A stretch of 64,000 nt of DNA from Flavimaribacter sediminis (GTDB lineage Bacteria > Pseudomonadota > Alphaproteobacteria > Rhizobiales > Rhizobiaceae): the NCBI RefSeq assembly GCF_019492055.1, contig NZ_JAICBX010000001.1:1302001-1366000 (forward strand), in the 5' to 3' direction. Below, piece by piece: positions 10,415-19,419 of the stretch. Numbering within the stretch: the stretch's first letter is position 1; every line of letters begins with the position of its first letter. The translations under genes and the position numbers were made by a program. The notes under the pieces are model-generated. The model saw only the letters and a list, made by a program, of their open reading frames with translations. It was not told where the DNA came from and did not search any database.

Positions 10415-10512
10415 GATCCCCATATGGATGATACAGCGTCCCGGAGGAGGAAGTTGGAGGCATCGAATTCCTGGTTCATCCGAACCTTAGATGTTTCTTC
10501 ATAGGCAATCAT

Positions 10513-10556
10513 GACCGCATCCCGGTAACGATCCGGAGCTTTCCGGGGTGGCGGTC
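10513..10556 (+). promoter_or_regulatory. Leader hairpin just upstream of secY
   Basis: GACCGC (10513-10518) pairs with GCGGTC (10551-10556), and CCCGG (10521-10525) pairs with CCGGG (10543-10547) across a small internal loop. It ends 14 bases before the secY ATG at 10571, covering the region just before the ribosome binding site. A control role over SecY synthesis is inferred from position only. Confidence 0.45.
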
Positions 10557-10570
10557 ACGCGGAGATTCGC

Positions 10571-11911
10571 ATGGCATCTGCAGCCGAACAACTCGCATCC
10601 AATCTCAATTTTTCAGCTTTCGCCAAGGCTGAGGATCTCAAGAAGCGCATCTGGTTCACACTGGCTGCGCTTCTGGTCTATCGGCTTGGCACATACATTC
10701 CCCTGCCGGGCATCGACCCCGACGGGTTCGCCCGCGCTTTTCAGCAGCAGTCCGGCGGTATTCTCGGCATCTTCAACGTGTTTTCTGGCGGCGCCGTACA
10801 GCGCATGGCCATTTTCGCGCTCGGAATTATGCCGTACATCTCGGCTTCCATCATAATGCAGCTCATGACGTCGGTGGTGCCGACGCTGGAGCAGTTGAAG
10901 AAGGAAGGCGAACAGGGCCGCAAGGTTATCAACCAATACACGCGATACGGCACCGTGCTGCTCGCGGCCGTCCAGGCCTACGCCATCGCGGCCGGCCTCG
11001 ACAGCAGTGAAGGCATCGTGACGAACCCAGGCTGGTTCTTCCGCATCTCGACAGTGATCAGCCTTGTGGGCGGCACGATGTTCCTGATGTGGCTCGGCGA
11101 GCAGATCACCGCGCGCGGCATTGGCAACGGTATTTCGCTGATCATCTTCGCAGGCATCGTCGCGGGTCTTCCCGGCGCCATCACCGGCATGCTGGAACTC
11201 GGCCGAACCGGCGCTCTTTCGGCCGGCATCATCGTTCTGGTCGTGCTGATCGCCGTCGGCGTCATCGCCTTCATCGTGTTTGTCGAGCGGGCGCAGCGGC
11301 GGCTTTTGATCCAGTATCCGAAGCGACAGGTCGGCAACCGCATGTTCCAGGGTGATTCCTCGCACCTGCCGCTGAAGCTGAACACGGCCGGCGTCATTCC
11401 GCCGATCTTCGCCTCCTCGCTTCTGCTCTTGCCAACCACGCTCGCCGGTTTCTCAAGCTCTACCGACCTGCCGGCGTGGGCGACGACGCTGCTGGCGACG
11501 CTCGGCCACGGACAACCGGCCTATATGGTGCTCTACGCAGCGCTTATCGGGTTCTTCGCGTTCTTCTATACGGCCGTTGTGTTCAATCCGAAGGACACGG
11601 CGGACAATCTGAAGAACCACGGCGGGTTCATTCCGGGCATTCGTCCTGGCGAGCGCACGGCCGAATATATCGACTACGTTCTGACCCGGATCACCGTCGT
11701 GGGCGCGATCTATCTGATATTCGTCTGTCTCTTACCCGAAATGCTCATTGCGCAGACCGGAATCCCCTTTTATCTCGGTGGCACGTCCCTGCTGATTGTC
11801 GTCAGCGTAACACTTGATACAGTGGCGCAGGTGCAGGGACACTTGATTGCGCAGCAATATGAGGGCTTGATCAAGAAGTCCAAGCTTCGAGGAGGAAAGA
11901 GGGGACGATGA
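10571..11911 (+). CDS. secY: Protein translocase subunit SecY
   Basis: SecY is the channel of the Sec translocon in the inner membrane. The 446-residue product has ten predicted hydrophobic segments and family motifs ([63 protein letters not shown]). The ATG follows CGCGGAGATTCGC. The 3' end overlaps adk by four bases. It contributes to export of the many signal-bearing proteins of the window. Confidence 0.98.
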   Translation: MASAAEQLASNLNFSAFAKAEDLKKRIWFTLAALLVYRLGTYIPLPGIDPDGFARAFQQQSGGILGIFNVFSGGAVQRMAIFALGIMPYISASIIMQLMTSVVPTLEQLKKEGEQGRKVINQYTRYGTVLLAAVQAYAIAAGLDSSEGIVTNPGWFFRISTVISLVGGTMFLMWLGEQITARGIGNGISLIIFAGIVAGLPGAITGMLELGRTGALSAGIIVLVVLIAVGVIAFIVFVERAQRRLLIQYPKRQVGNRMFQGDSSHLPLKLNTAGVIPPIFASSLLLLPTTLAGFSSSTDLPAWATTLLATLGHGQPAYMVLYAALIGFFAFFYTAVVFNPKDTADNLKNHGGFIPGIRPGERTAEYIDYVLTRITVVGAIYLIFVCLLPEMLIAQTGIPFYLGGTSLLIVVSVTLDTVAQVQGHLIAQQYEGLIKKSKLRGGKRGR

Positions 11912-12558
11912 GATTAATGTTGCTGGGACCGCCGGGCGCCGGCAAGGGGACGCAGGCGCAAAGGTTGGTCGAGAAGCACGGCATACCACAGCTTTCGACA
12001 GGCGACATGCTTCGCGCAGCCGTCGCCAACGAAACCGAAGTCGGACTTCGCGCAAAGGCGGTGATGGACGCAGGAAAGCTGGTGTCCGACGATATCGTCA
12101 ATGCGATCGTGTCCGAGCGGCTGGATGAACCGGACTGCAAGAATGGCTTCATCCTCGACGGATTTCCGAGAACGCTGGTGCAGGCGGATGCGCTTGCCCG
12201 GATGCTTTCGGAAAAGGATATGCCGCTCGATTGCGCCATCGAGGTTCGCGTCGACGACGACATTCTGGTGGAGCGCATTTCAGGGCGTTACACCTGCGCC
12301 AACTGTGGCGCCGGTTATCATGACACGTTCCTGAAGCCGAAGAAGGCTGGCGTGTGCGACAAGTGCGGAGGCACGGAGTTCAAGCGGCGGCCGGACGACA
12401 ACGCCGACACGGTTCGCACGCGACTGTGGGCCTACTACAAGGAAACGTCGCCGCTGATCGGTTACTACCATGCGAAGGGACTTTTGCATGGCGTGGACGG
12501 AATGGCGGAAATCGACGCCGTATCGGAGCAAATCGACACGATTTTGGCCAATCTCTGA
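11908..12558 (+). CDS. adk: Adenylate kinase, zinc-binding LID type
   Basis: Converts ATP and AMP to two ADP. The 216-residue enzyme is the long form. The P-loop is [10 protein letters not shown] at residues 7-16, the NMP-binding motif is [10 protein letters not shown], and [13 protein letters not shown] follows. The LID has four cysteines (CANC, later CDKC) that can hold a structural zinc. The ATGA overlap with secY indicates coupling. The location between secY and rpsM is typical of alphaproteobacteria. Confidence 0.97.
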   Translation: MRLMLLGPPGAGKGTQAQRLVEKHGIPQLSTGDMLRAAVANETEVGLRAKAVMDAGKLVSDDIVNAIVSERLDEPDCKNGFILDGFPRTLVQADALARMLSEKDMPLDCAIEVRVDDDILVERISGRYTCANCGAGYHDTFLKPKKAGVCDKCGGTEFKRRPDDNADTVRTRLWAYYKETSPLIGYYHAKGLLHGVDGMAEIDAVSEQIDTILANL

Positions 12559-12620
12559 TCCGACAGGAGAGAATGACCGATAATTTTGACCATTTGCGTC
12601 GAAAATTTGGATCCGGTGTG

Positions 12621-12649
12621 TTGACGATCGATACCCGAGTCCGATAGAA
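12621..12649 (+). promoter_or_regulatory. Possible promoter for rpsM-rpsK-rpoA-rplQ
   Basis: TTGACG at 12621-12626 matches the -35 consensus at five of six positions. The best -10 candidate, GATAGA (12643-12648), lies 16 bases downstream and matches only moderately. It would create a leader of about 140 bases before rpsM that contains the hairpin at 12648-12690. Confidence 0.4.
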
Positions 12650-12690
12650 ACCCCGCCAATTCGAGAATATCGAGCGGTTGGCGCGGTTTT
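12648..12690 (+). promoter_or_regulatory. Bipartite hairpin in the adk-rpsM spacer
   Basis: AAACC (12648-12652) and GCCAA (12655-12659) pair with TTGGC (12678-12682) and GGTTT (12685-12689). A small TCGA/TCGA stem can form inside. The outer arm ends in TTTT, giving a weak terminator-like appearance. It may separate adk from rpsM expression or act as a leader structure. Confidence 0.45.
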
Positions 12691-12794
12691 CTAAATTCAG
12701 AGAACCGGGGCTGATCGCTTTCTTACGTCCCGATATTAAAAGCAGGCGGCCATTGGGGCTGTCGTGCAGAGACCGGAAGTCAAGGAGAACAGGC

Positions 12795-13163
12795 GTGGCC
12801 CGTATTGCTGGCGTCAACATTCCGACCAACAAGCGCGTAGTGATCGCGCTGCAGTATATTCATGGCATAGGCCCTGCCTTCGCCAAGGAAATCACCGAGA
12901 AGGTCGGCATCCCGGCGGAACGTCGTGTCAACGAACTTTCCGACGCCGATGTCATTCAGATTCGCGAAACGATCGACCGCGACTATCAGGTCGAAGGCGA
13001 TCTTCGTCGTGAGCGTTCCATGAACATCAAGCGTCTGATGGACCTGGGCTGCTATCGCGGTCTTCGCCATCGTCGCAACCTGCCGGTCCGTGGCCAGCGC
13101 ACGCATACCAATGCGCGCACCCGCAAGGGTCCGGCCAAGGCCATCGCAGGCAAGAAGAAGTAA
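12795..13163 (+). CDS. rpsM: 30S ribosomal protein S13
   Basis: S13 forms bridges from the 30S head to the large subunit. The start is the GTG at 12795 ([20 protein letters not shown]), preceded by AAGGAGA; the frame stays open further upstream, but that part does not look coding. The 122-residue product has the conserved [13 protein letters not shown] helix-turn and the C-terminal basic tail ([16 protein letters not shown]). It opens the alpha part of the cluster. Confidence 0.97.
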   Translation: MARIAGVNIPTNKRVVIALQYIHGIGPAFAKEITEKVGIPAERRVNELSDADVIQIRETIDRDYQVEGDLRRERSMNIKRLMDLGCYRGLRHRRNLPVRGQRTHTNARTRKGPAKAIAGKKK

Positions 13164-13193
13164 GGCGGCGCGGTCACGCGCTGTTCCGCCGCC
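13164..13193 (+). promoter_or_regulatory. GC-rich hairpin right after the rpsM stop
   Basis: GGCGGC (13164-13169) pairs with GCCGCC (13188-13193), with a small inner stem (13170-13172 with 13177-13179). It starts at the first base after the stop codon and has no U-tract, so 3'-end stabilisation is more plausible than termination. Confidence 0.4.
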
Positions 13194-13239
13194 CGGTTTG
13201 CGGGCAGGCTTTGAGAATTGGGGCCGGGGTTATCCCCGC

Positions 13240-13387
13240 CCGGTGTAGCCGCTGGAATTACGGCGGTGTTGATATCGCCGCCCGATCTTGGTCCCGATAA
13301 GGATACAAGTCGGGCATATGAAAGTTGAGGTGTCCGGAACCGGCAAGACCGGCGGACCCCGGTGTAGCCGCTGGAAATACGGCGGTG
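13240..13387 (+). repeat. 29-nt direct repeat pair in the rpsM-rpsK spacer
   Basis: Copies at 13240-13268 and 13359-13387 are identical at 28 of 29 positions (T/A difference at position 19) and are 119 bases apart. The second copy ends 23 bases before the rpsK ATG. Each can fold a short GCCG...CGGC stem. The core AGCCGCTGG(A/T)A(A/T)TACGG resembles the 530-loop region of 16S rRNA with one inserted base and one or two substitutions. Confidence 0.85.
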
Positions 13388-13410
13388 AAGAGATCTCTGA
13401 AAGGGTGCTT

Positions 13411-13800
13411 ATGGCTAAGGAAGCCGCGCGTGTTCGCCGTCGCGAACGCAAAAACATCTCGTCTGGCGTCGCTCACGTCAATTCGTCGTTCAACAACACG
13501 ATGATCACGATTACCGACGCACAGGGCAATGCCATCGCCTGGTCGTCGGCCGGCGCCAAAGGCTTCAAGGGTTCGCGCAAATCGACCCCGTTCGCCGCGC
13601 AGATCGCCGCCGAAGATTGCGCCAAGAAGGCGCAGGAACACGGAATGAAGTCGCTTGAAGTCGAAGTTTGCGGACCGGGTTCCGGTCGCGAATCGGCGCT
13701 GCGCGCGCTTCAGGCCGCAGGCTTCACTATTACTTCAATTCGTGACGTGACGCCGATCCCGCACAACGGATGCCGTCCTCGCAAGAAGCGTCGCGTCTGA
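13411..13800 (+). CDS. rpsK: 30S ribosomal protein S11
   Basis: S11 lies on the 30S platform next to the 690 loop. The ATG at 13411 ([17 protein letters not shown]) gives a normal 129-residue product; AAAGGG precedes it. The conserved [18 protein letters not shown] and [17 protein letters not shown] segments are present, and it ends [11 protein letters not shown]. The in-frame stretch upstream contains the spacer repeats and is not part of the protein. Confidence 0.97.
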   Translation: MAKEAARVRRRERKNISSGVAHVNSSFNNTMITITDAQGNAIAWSSAGAKGFKGSRKSTPFAAQIAAEDCAKKAQEHGMKSLEVEVCGPGSGRESALRALQAAGFTITSIRDVTPIPHNGCRPRKKRRV

Positions 13801-13817
13801 TCGCATCAAACATCCAA

Positions 13818-13850
13818 AACCAATGAGCGCGTGACGCGCTCCTCTTGGTT
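13818..13850 (+). promoter_or_regulatory. Two-part hairpin in the rpsK-rpoA spacer
   Basis: GAGCGCG (13825-13831) pairs perfectly with CGCGCTC (13835-13841) around a 3-base loop, and AACCAA (13818-13823) pairs with TTGGTT (13845-13850) outside it. There is no U-tract. Where gammaproteobacteria have rpsD between rpsK and rpoA, this organism has only this structured spacer. Confidence 0.5.
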
Positions 13851-13903
13851 CTCCAGCTCTGTTGTCACGATTGGATGGTGGCAAGGAACGGAAGGCAAAA
13901 CAT

Positions 13904-14914
13904 ATGATTCAGAAAAACTGGCAAGAGCTTATCAAGCCGAACAAGATCGAGATTACCTCGTCGGGTCGCACAGGCGCCCGCCTGATCGCCGAGCCGCTGG
14001 AACGCGGTTTCGGTCTCACGCTCGGCAACGCGCTGCGTCGCGTTCTGCTGTCGTCCCTGCGGGGCGCTGCTGTCACTGCAGTGCAGATAGACGGCGTTCT
14101 GCATGAGTTCTCGTCGATTGCAGGCGTCCGCGAAGACGTGACCGACATCGTCCTCAACATCAAGGAAATCGCCATCAAGATGGAAGGCGACGAGCCCAAG
14201 CGCATGGTTGTGCGCAAGCAGGGCCCGGGCGCTGTCGTCGCCGGCGACATCCAGACTGTTGGAGATATCGAGATCCTCAACCCGGATCACATCATCTGCA
14301 CGCTCGATGAAGGCGCCGAAATCCGCATGGAATTCACGGTCGCCAACGGCAAGGGCTACGTGCCGGCCGATCGCAACCGCGCCGAAGACGCTCCGATCGG
14401 CCTGATCCCGGTCGACAGCCTGTATTCGCCGGTCAAGAAGGTCTCCTACAAGGTCGAGAACACTCGCGAGGGACAGGTTCTCGATTATGACCGCCTGATC
14501 ATGACGCTCGACACCGACGGATCGGTCACCGGCGAAGACGCAATCGCATTCGCCGCACGCATCCTGCAGGACCAGCTTGGCGTGTTCATCAATTTCGACG
14601 AGCCGCAGAAGGAAGTCGAGGAGACGCAGGCGACGGAACTGGCGTTCAACCCGGCTCTGCTGAAGAAGGTCGACGAACTGGAACTGTCGGTCCGCTCGGC
14701 GAACTGCCTGAAGAACGACAACATCGTCTATATTGGCGATCTCATCCAGAAGACCGAAGCCGAAATGCTGCGTACGCCGAATTTCGGTCGCAAGTCGCTG
14801 AACGAGATCAAGGAAGTTCTTGCGTCGATGGGGCTGCACCTCGGAATGGAAGTGCCCGCCTGGCCGCCGGAAAATATCGAAGATCTGGCCAAGCGCTACG
14901 AAGATCAATATTGA
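13904..14914 (+). CDS. rpoA: RNA polymerase alpha subunit
   Basis: The alpha dimer nucleates RNA polymerase assembly and contacts activators. The ATG at 13904 ([17 protein letters not shown]) gives 336 residues, normal for this group; GGAACGGAAGG lies upstream. The N-terminal assembly domain carries [18 protein letters not shown]. The C-terminal domain (alpha-CTD) has [14 protein letters not shown] and [13 protein letters not shown], the helix-hairpin-helix that binds UP elements. rplQ follows after 45 bases. Confidence 0.98.
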   Translation: MIQKNWQELIKPNKIEITSSGRTGARLIAEPLERGFGLTLGNALRRVLLSSLRGAAVTAVQIDGVLHEFSSIAGVREDVTDIVLNIKEIAIKMEGDEPKRMVVRKQGPGAVVAGDIQTVGDIEILNPDHIICTLDEGAEIRMEFTVANGKGYVPADRNRAEDAPIGLIPVDSLYSPVKKVSYKVENTREGQVLDYDRLIMTLDTDGSVTGEDAIAFAARILQDQLGVFINFDEPQKEVEETQATELAFNPALLKKVDELELSVRSANCLKNDNIVYIGDLIQKTEAEMLRTPNFGRKSLNEIKEVLASMGLHLGMEVPAWPPENIEDLAKRYEDQY

Positions 14915-14959
14915 ACCAGTAACCCGCAGGCCTGAGGTCTGCATCACAGGAGAAAGCTC

Positions 14960-15388
14960 ATGCGCCACCGCAAGTCAGGCCGCAAGCTCAACCGGACTGC
15001 CAGCCACCGCAAGGCGATGTTCGCCAACATGGCGGCAGCTCTTATCGAACACGAGCAGATCATCACCACCTTGCCGAAGGCCAAGGAGATCCGCCCAATC
15101 GTCGAGAAACTCGTCACGCTCGGCAAGCGCGGCGATCTGCACGCTCGCCGACAGGCGATCTCGAAGATCCGCGACGATGAAATGGTCCGCAAGCTTTTCG
15201 ACACCATTGCGTCGCGCTACGCCGACCGCAATGGCGGCTATACGCGCATCATGAAGGCCGGTTTCCGCCGGGGCGACAATGCTCCGCTCGCCGTCATCGA
15301 ATTCGTTGATCGCGATGAAAACGCCCGTGGCGCAAAAGATTTCGCCCGCCTCGAAGCGGAAGCGAATGAAGAAGAAGCAGCAGCATAA
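14960..15388 (+). CDS. rplQ: 50S ribosomal protein L17
   Basis: L17 is at the base of the large subunit near the tunnel exit. The 142-residue product begins [20 protein letters not shown] and has the conserved [16 protein letters not shown] Glu/Ala-rich C-terminal tail ([11 protein letters not shown]) extends past the core. It is the last gene of the ribosomal cluster, with the terminator 28 bases downstream. Confidence 0.97.
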   Translation: MRHRKSGRKLNRTASHRKAMFANMAAALIEHEQIITTLPKAKEIRPIVEKLVTLGKRGDLHARRQAISKIRDDEMVRKLFDTIASRYADRNGGYTRIMKAGFRRGDNAPLAVIEFVDRDENARGAKDFARLEAEANEEEAAA

Positions 15389-15415
15389 GAACTGACTGCT
15401 CCGAATGAACTCGAA

Positions 15416-15441
15416 GCCGGGCTGCAACGCCCGGCTTTTTT
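15416..15441 (+). terminator. Intrinsic terminator of the ribosomal cluster
   Basis: GCCGGGC (15416-15422) and GCCCGGC (15429-15435) form a perfect 7-bp stem with a 6-base loop, followed at once by six T residues. This is a textbook rho-independent terminator closing the run from tuf to rplQ. Confidence 0.92.
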
Positions 15442-15573
15442 CGTTTGTTTCGAAGCCTATATACTTGTCGACATTACAATTTGGTAATCGTGACAAATTG
15501 CCTTCTTTGTGGCAGTTCACATCGATTATCATGGCAGCGATTCAATCAGATCAAGACCAATCGGAGTTGCCCC

Positions 15574-17076
15574 ATGCGCAATAAGAGAGTGCTGTATCCT
15601 GTGATTTTGGCCGTTCTGGCCGTCGGGTCGGCAATCATGATCGCGCAGGCGCGGGCGCCGTTCGGCAACAGCGTTCTCGGCGGGTTTGTCTCCGGGGCGT
15701 TGGGCGAAACAGAGGTCGCCGCCGAGGCGCTGCCGGTTCACAATGCAGCGGCGAAGCGCGTTGTGCCGAACAGCCAGGCGCAGTTGCTCTATTCCTACTC
15801 GGAACTTGTCAAGAAAACCGCCGGCGCAGTCGTCAACGTCTACGCCGAGCGGATGGTGCGCCAGTCCTCGCCCTTTGGCGGCGATCCATTCTTCGAGCGG
15901 TTTTTCGGGCAACGAATGCCGCATCGCAGTCAGAAACAGTCGAGCCTCGGATCCGGCGTCATCATCGATTCCTCCGGGCTGATCGTCACAAACAATCACG
16001 TCATCGACGGCGCCGACGAAATCAAGGTCGCGCTCGCCGACGGCCGGGAATATTCAAGCAAGGTCCTGCTGAAGGACAAGCGGGTGGATATCGCTGTCCT
16101 TCAGATCGAAGACGACGCGGATTTCGTCGCAATCGGCTACAGCGATTCTGACCGCCTCGAGGTCGGCGACATCGTTCTTGCGATCGGCAATCCTTTCGGC
16201 GTGGGGCAGACCGTGACCAGCGGAATTGTCTCGGCGCTGGCGCGCAACGGCATCGGAATTTCGGATTTCGGCTTCTTCATCCAGACGGACGCCGCCATCA
16301 ATCCGGGCAATTCCGGCGGCGCGCTGATCGACATGCACGGCAATCTGATCGGCATCAATACGGCGATTTTCTCCCGGTCCGGCGGCTCCAACGGAATTGG
16401 TTTCGCAATTCCGGCCAATATGGTGAGAGCGGTCGTCGACGCCGCCAAGCGGGGCGATGAGCGCTTCAAGCGGCCGTATATCGGCGCCACGTTCGCCGCA
16501 GTCACGGGGGATATGGCGGAGGCCCTGGGCATGAAGCGGGCCAGCGGCGCGATCGTCACGGATGTCGCAGAGAACGGGCCTGCCGACAAAGGCGGTTTGA
16601 CCGTGGGCGATCTGGTCGTTTCCATGAATGGCGTTGTTGTGGAGCATCCCGATGCGCTCGGCTACCGGTTGGCGACCGCGGGCGTTGGCCGGGACGCCGA
16701 GTTCGAGGTTATGTCCCGCTCGAAGATCAGGAAAATCACCATCACCCTTGAAGCGCCGTGGAGCCGCGGCAAAGGGGCGGAGACCGTGATTTCCGGCAAC
16801 AACCCCTTCGCAGGCGCGACTGTGGCTGATCTCGTTCCAAAACTCGCCGAAGATCTGAACATGCCGACCGGTCAGGAAGGCGTGGTGGTTTTGGCGGTCG
16901 AATCCGGATCACCCGCTGTACGTTTCGGCCTGAAGGAGCGCGACATCGTCACGGTGGTCAACGGCAAAACCGTGACAAGCGTCAATCAGATGGTGGACAT
17001 GGTCAGCCGTCGTCAGCCCTATTGGCGGTTCGAGATCAATCGCAATGGAAAGCGGTTCAGCCAGTTGATACGGTAG
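15574..17076 (+). CDS. Do-family periplasmic serine protease (DegP/DegQ/MucD type)
   Basis: A trypsin-like protease and chaperone for misfolded envelope proteins. The ATG at 15574 (after CGGAG) gives 500 residues. An N-terminal hydrophobic signal or anchor occupies residues 6-27. The protease domain has the triad His142 (TNNHVIDG), Asp172 (RVDIAVLQ) and Ser247 (NPGNSGGALI). Two PDZ domains follow, around residues 290-380 and 410-495. The gene stands alone after the ribosomal terminator, and rarA starts six bases after its stop. Which of the DegP, DegQ or MucD subtypes it represents cannot be decided by eye. Confidence 0.93.
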   Translation: MRNKRVLYPVILAVLAVGSAIMIAQARAPFGNSVLGGFVSGALGETEVAAEALPVHNAAAKRVVPNSQAQLLYSYSELVKKTAGAVVNVYAERMVRQSSPFGGDPFFERFFGQRMPHRSQKQSSLGSGVIIDSSGLIVTNNHVIDGADEIKVALADGREYSSKVLLKDKRVDIAVLQIEDDADFVAIGYSDSDRLEVGDIVLAIGNPFGVGQTVTSGIVSALARNGIGISDFGFFIQTDAAINPGNSGGALIDMHGNLIGINTAIFSRSGGSNGIGFAIPANMVRAVVDAAKRGDERFKRPYIGATFAAVTGDMAEALGMKRASGAIVTDVAENGPADKGGLTVGDLVVSMNGVVVEHPDALGYRLATAGVGRDAEFEVMSRSKIRKITITLEAPWSRGKGAETVISGNNPFAGATVADLVPKLAEDLNMPTGQEGVVVLAVESGSPAVRFGLKERDIVTVVNGKTVTSVNQMVDMVSRRQPYWRFEINRNGKRFSQLIR

Positions 17077-17081
17077 TCTGC

Positions 17082-18410
17082 ATGTCAGACCTGTTTGCTC
17101 CACTTGCGGATGAAATGGCGGAACGCAGCCGGCCATTGGCCGATCGGCTGCGTCCGAAAAACCTGGCCGAGGTGACGGGACAGGAACATCTCACCGGAAG
17201 CGACGGCATGCTGTCGCGCATGCTTGCGACAGGGTCGCTCGGTTCGATGATCTTCTGGGGTCCGCCCGGAACCGGCAAAACCACGGTGGCTCGGTTGCTC
17301 GCCAACGAGACGGATCTTGCGTTCGAGCAATTGTCGGCGATCTTTTCCGGCGTCGCGGATCTCAAGAAGGCGTTCGATGCTGCGCGCACGCGACGCATGT
17401 CGGGCCGGCAGACGCTGCTGTTCGTGGACGAGATCCATCGGTTCAACCGGGCCCAGCAGGACAGCTTCCTGCCGGTCATGGAGGACGGCACCGTCATCCT
17501 CGTCGGCGCGACGACGGAGAATCCGTCCTTCGAGCTCAACGCGGCTCTGCTGTCACGGGCGCGGGTGCTGACGTTCAAGTCGCATACCGGGGAAAGTCTC
17601 GGCCGATTGCTCGAGCGCGCGGAAACGCTCGAAGGCAAACCGCTTCCGCTCGATGAAGAGGCGCGGGCGAGCCTCGTCCGTATGGCGGATGGCGACGGGC
17701 GCGCCATCCTTACGCTGGCGGAAGAGGTGTGGCGTTCGGCGCGAGAAGGCGAAACCTTCGACGCAAAGGCGCTGCAGGAGCTGGTCCAAAGACGCGCGCC
17801 TGTCTACGACAAGAGCCAGGACGGGCACTACAATCTCATTTCGGCGCTGCACAAGGCGGTGCGCGGTTCCGATCCGGACGCCGCGCTTTATTATCTGTGC
17901 CGCATGTTCGATGCGGGGGAGAGCCCTCTGTTTCTCGGTCGGCGTCTCGTGCGCATGGCCTCCGAAGACATCGGACTTGCCGATCCCCAGGCGCTTGTCG
18001 TCGCCAACGCCGCCAAGGACGCCTACGATTTTCTCGGATCGCCGGAAGGAGAACTGGCGCTGGCGGAAGCCTGCATTTATCTCGCCTGCGCTCCGAAGTC
18101 GAACGCCGCCTATGTCGCCTACAAGGCGGCCATGCGGGCGGCCAGGGAGCACGGCTCGCTGCTGCCGCCGAAACACATTCTCAACGCGCCTACCAAACTC
18201 ATGAAGAGCGAGGGCTACGGGAGCGGATACCAGTACGATCACGATACACCGGACGCCTTTTCGGGACAGGACTATTTTCCGGAGAAGATGGGCCGGCACA
18301 CCTTCTACGATCCGCCTGAACGCGGCTTTGAAAGGGATATCCGCAAACGGCTCGACTACTGGGCAAATCTGAGGCAGCGCAAGCAGGCGACGGATGGCCA
18401 AGACGATTGA
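17082..18410 (+). CDS. rarA: Replication-associated recombination protein A (RarA/MgsA)
   Basis: A clamp-loader-like AAA+ ATPase that acts at stalled replication forks. The ATG at 17082 gives 442 residues, the usual size. Walker A is GPPGTGKTT (residues 60-68), Walker B LLFVDEIHRFN, and sensor 1 ILVGATTENPSF. The C-terminal tetramerisation region contains LLPPKHILNAP and the terminal YDHDTPDAFSGQDYFPE motif. It lies six bases after the protease stop and overlaps the next gene by 17 bases. Confidence 0.95.
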   Translation: MSDLFAPLADEMAERSRPLADRLRPKNLAEVTGQEHLTGSDGMLSRMLATGSLGSMIFWGPPGTGKTTVARLLANETDLAFEQLSAIFSGVADLKKAFDAARTRRMSGRQTLLFVDEIHRFNRAQQDSFLPVMEDGTVILVGATTENPSFELNAALLSRARVLTFKSHTGESLGRLLERAETLEGKPLPLDEEARASLVRMADGDGRAILTLAEEVWRSAREGETFDAKALQELVQRRAPVYDKSQDGHYNLISALHKAVRGSDPDAALYYLCRMFDAGESPLFLGRRLVRMASEDIGLADPQALVVANAAKDAYDFLGSPEGELALAEACIYLACAPKSNAAYVAYKAAMRAAREHGSLLPPKHILNAPTKLMKSEGYGSGYQYDHDTPDAFSGQDYFPEKMGRHTFYDPPERGFERDIRKRLDYWANLRQRKQATDGQDD

Positions 18411-19419
18411 CGAATTGCTGATTGGCGTACTCGGCGCTGGCTCGATCGGCTGCTTTGTCGGCGGCAGTCTGCAGGAATCAGGATGCCCGGTGCGCTATTT
18501 CGGTCGTGAACACGTCGCGTCGGATGTTCGGTCAGGCGGATTGCGCCTGACCTCCCATGACGGGCAGGCGACGGACCTGGCGGCAGAAGCGGTGGATTTC
18601 CGGACAGATCTCTCGGGGCTGGAAGAATGCAATATTCTGCTTGTCTGCGTTAAAAGCCCTGCGACGGAGGTGACAGCCGATGCGTTGGCGGGCGTGATCC
18701 GTCCAGACACCGTTGTGATCAGTCTGCAGAACGGTGTCGCCAACACCGATGTCCTGAAAAGCCGTTTACCCTACAATACGGTTCTCGCCGGCATGGTCGC
18801 CTTCAACGTCGCGCGTCTGGAAGGCGCGCATTTTCACCTCGGGACCGACGGCGAGATTTACATCGAGGATCACCCGGTCGCCCGCATGCTTGTCGATCGC
18901 CTGAACGCGGTCGGCGTCAGTGCAAAAACATCTCCGGACATGAAGGCCGTGTTGTGGGGCAAACTGCTTCTCAACCTCAACAACGGGCTCAATGTGCTCT
19001 CGGATATGCCGCTGCGCCGGCAGTTGCTGGATCGAGACTATCGCCGCGCGCTTGCGCTGCTCGTGGAGGAAACGCTGGGCGTGCTCAAAGCCGCCGGCGT
19101 AAGCCCGGCAAAAATCGGAAAGGCGCCTCCCGGGCTGATCGCGCCGATCCTGCGGCTTCCAAACTGGCTGTTCGAGCGCGTAGCGGCAAGCATGCTGAAG
19201 ATAGACGACAAGGCCCGGTCGTCCATGCGCGACGATCTTGACAGGGGCCGCAAATCGGAGATTGCCTTTATCAACGGCGCGGTTGTGGAACTGGCGGCAA
19301 AGGTCAATGCATCCGTACCGGTCAACGCCGCTATTATCGCGCTCGTCGAGGACGCCTTCGCAAAGGGTCAATCACCTGCGCTTGAGGGCAGGGATCTCCT
19401 TAAGCGCTTGCAAAGATAG
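18394..19419 (+). CDS. 2-dehydropantoate 2-reductase-like oxidoreductase (PanE/ApbA family)
   Basis: The family reduces ketopantoate to pantoate with NADPH in pantothenate and CoA synthesis, though many paralogues have other substrates. The 341-residue product has the N-terminal Rossmann motif (GVLGAGSIGCFVGG) and the central motif VISLQNGVANTDVL. The helical C-terminal domain contains WGKLLLNLNNGLNVLSD, with the lysine and asparagine used by this family, and KSEIAFINGAVV. It overlaps the rarA 3' end by 17 bases. The family is secure; the exact substrate is not. Confidence 0.85.
   Translation: MAKTIDELLIGVLGAGSIGCFVGGSLQESGCPVRYFGREHVASDVRSGGLRLTSHDGQATDLAAEAVDFRTDLSGLEECNILLVCVKSPATEVTADALAGVIRPDTVVISLQNGVANTDVLKSRLPYNTVLAGMVAFNVARLEGAHFHLGTDGEIYIEDHPVARMLVDRLNAVGVSAKTSPDMKAVLWGKLLLNLNNGLNVLSDMPLRRQLLDRDYRRALALLVEETLGVLKAAGVSPAKIGKAPPGLIAPILRLPNWLFERVAASMLKIDDKARSSMRDDLDRGRKSEIAFINGAVVELAAKVNASVPVNAAIIALVEDAFAKGQSPALEGRDLLKRLQR

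Noticed and set aside
12678-12794. In-frame upstream extension of rpsM
   Set aside because: The conserved S13 N-terminus begins at the GTG at 12795 directly after AAGGAGA; the upstream translation has no S13 similarity.
13288-13410. In-frame upstream extension of rpsK
   Set aside because: S11 proteins start at [17 protein letters not shown] precedes that ATG, and the extension consists of the spacer repeats.
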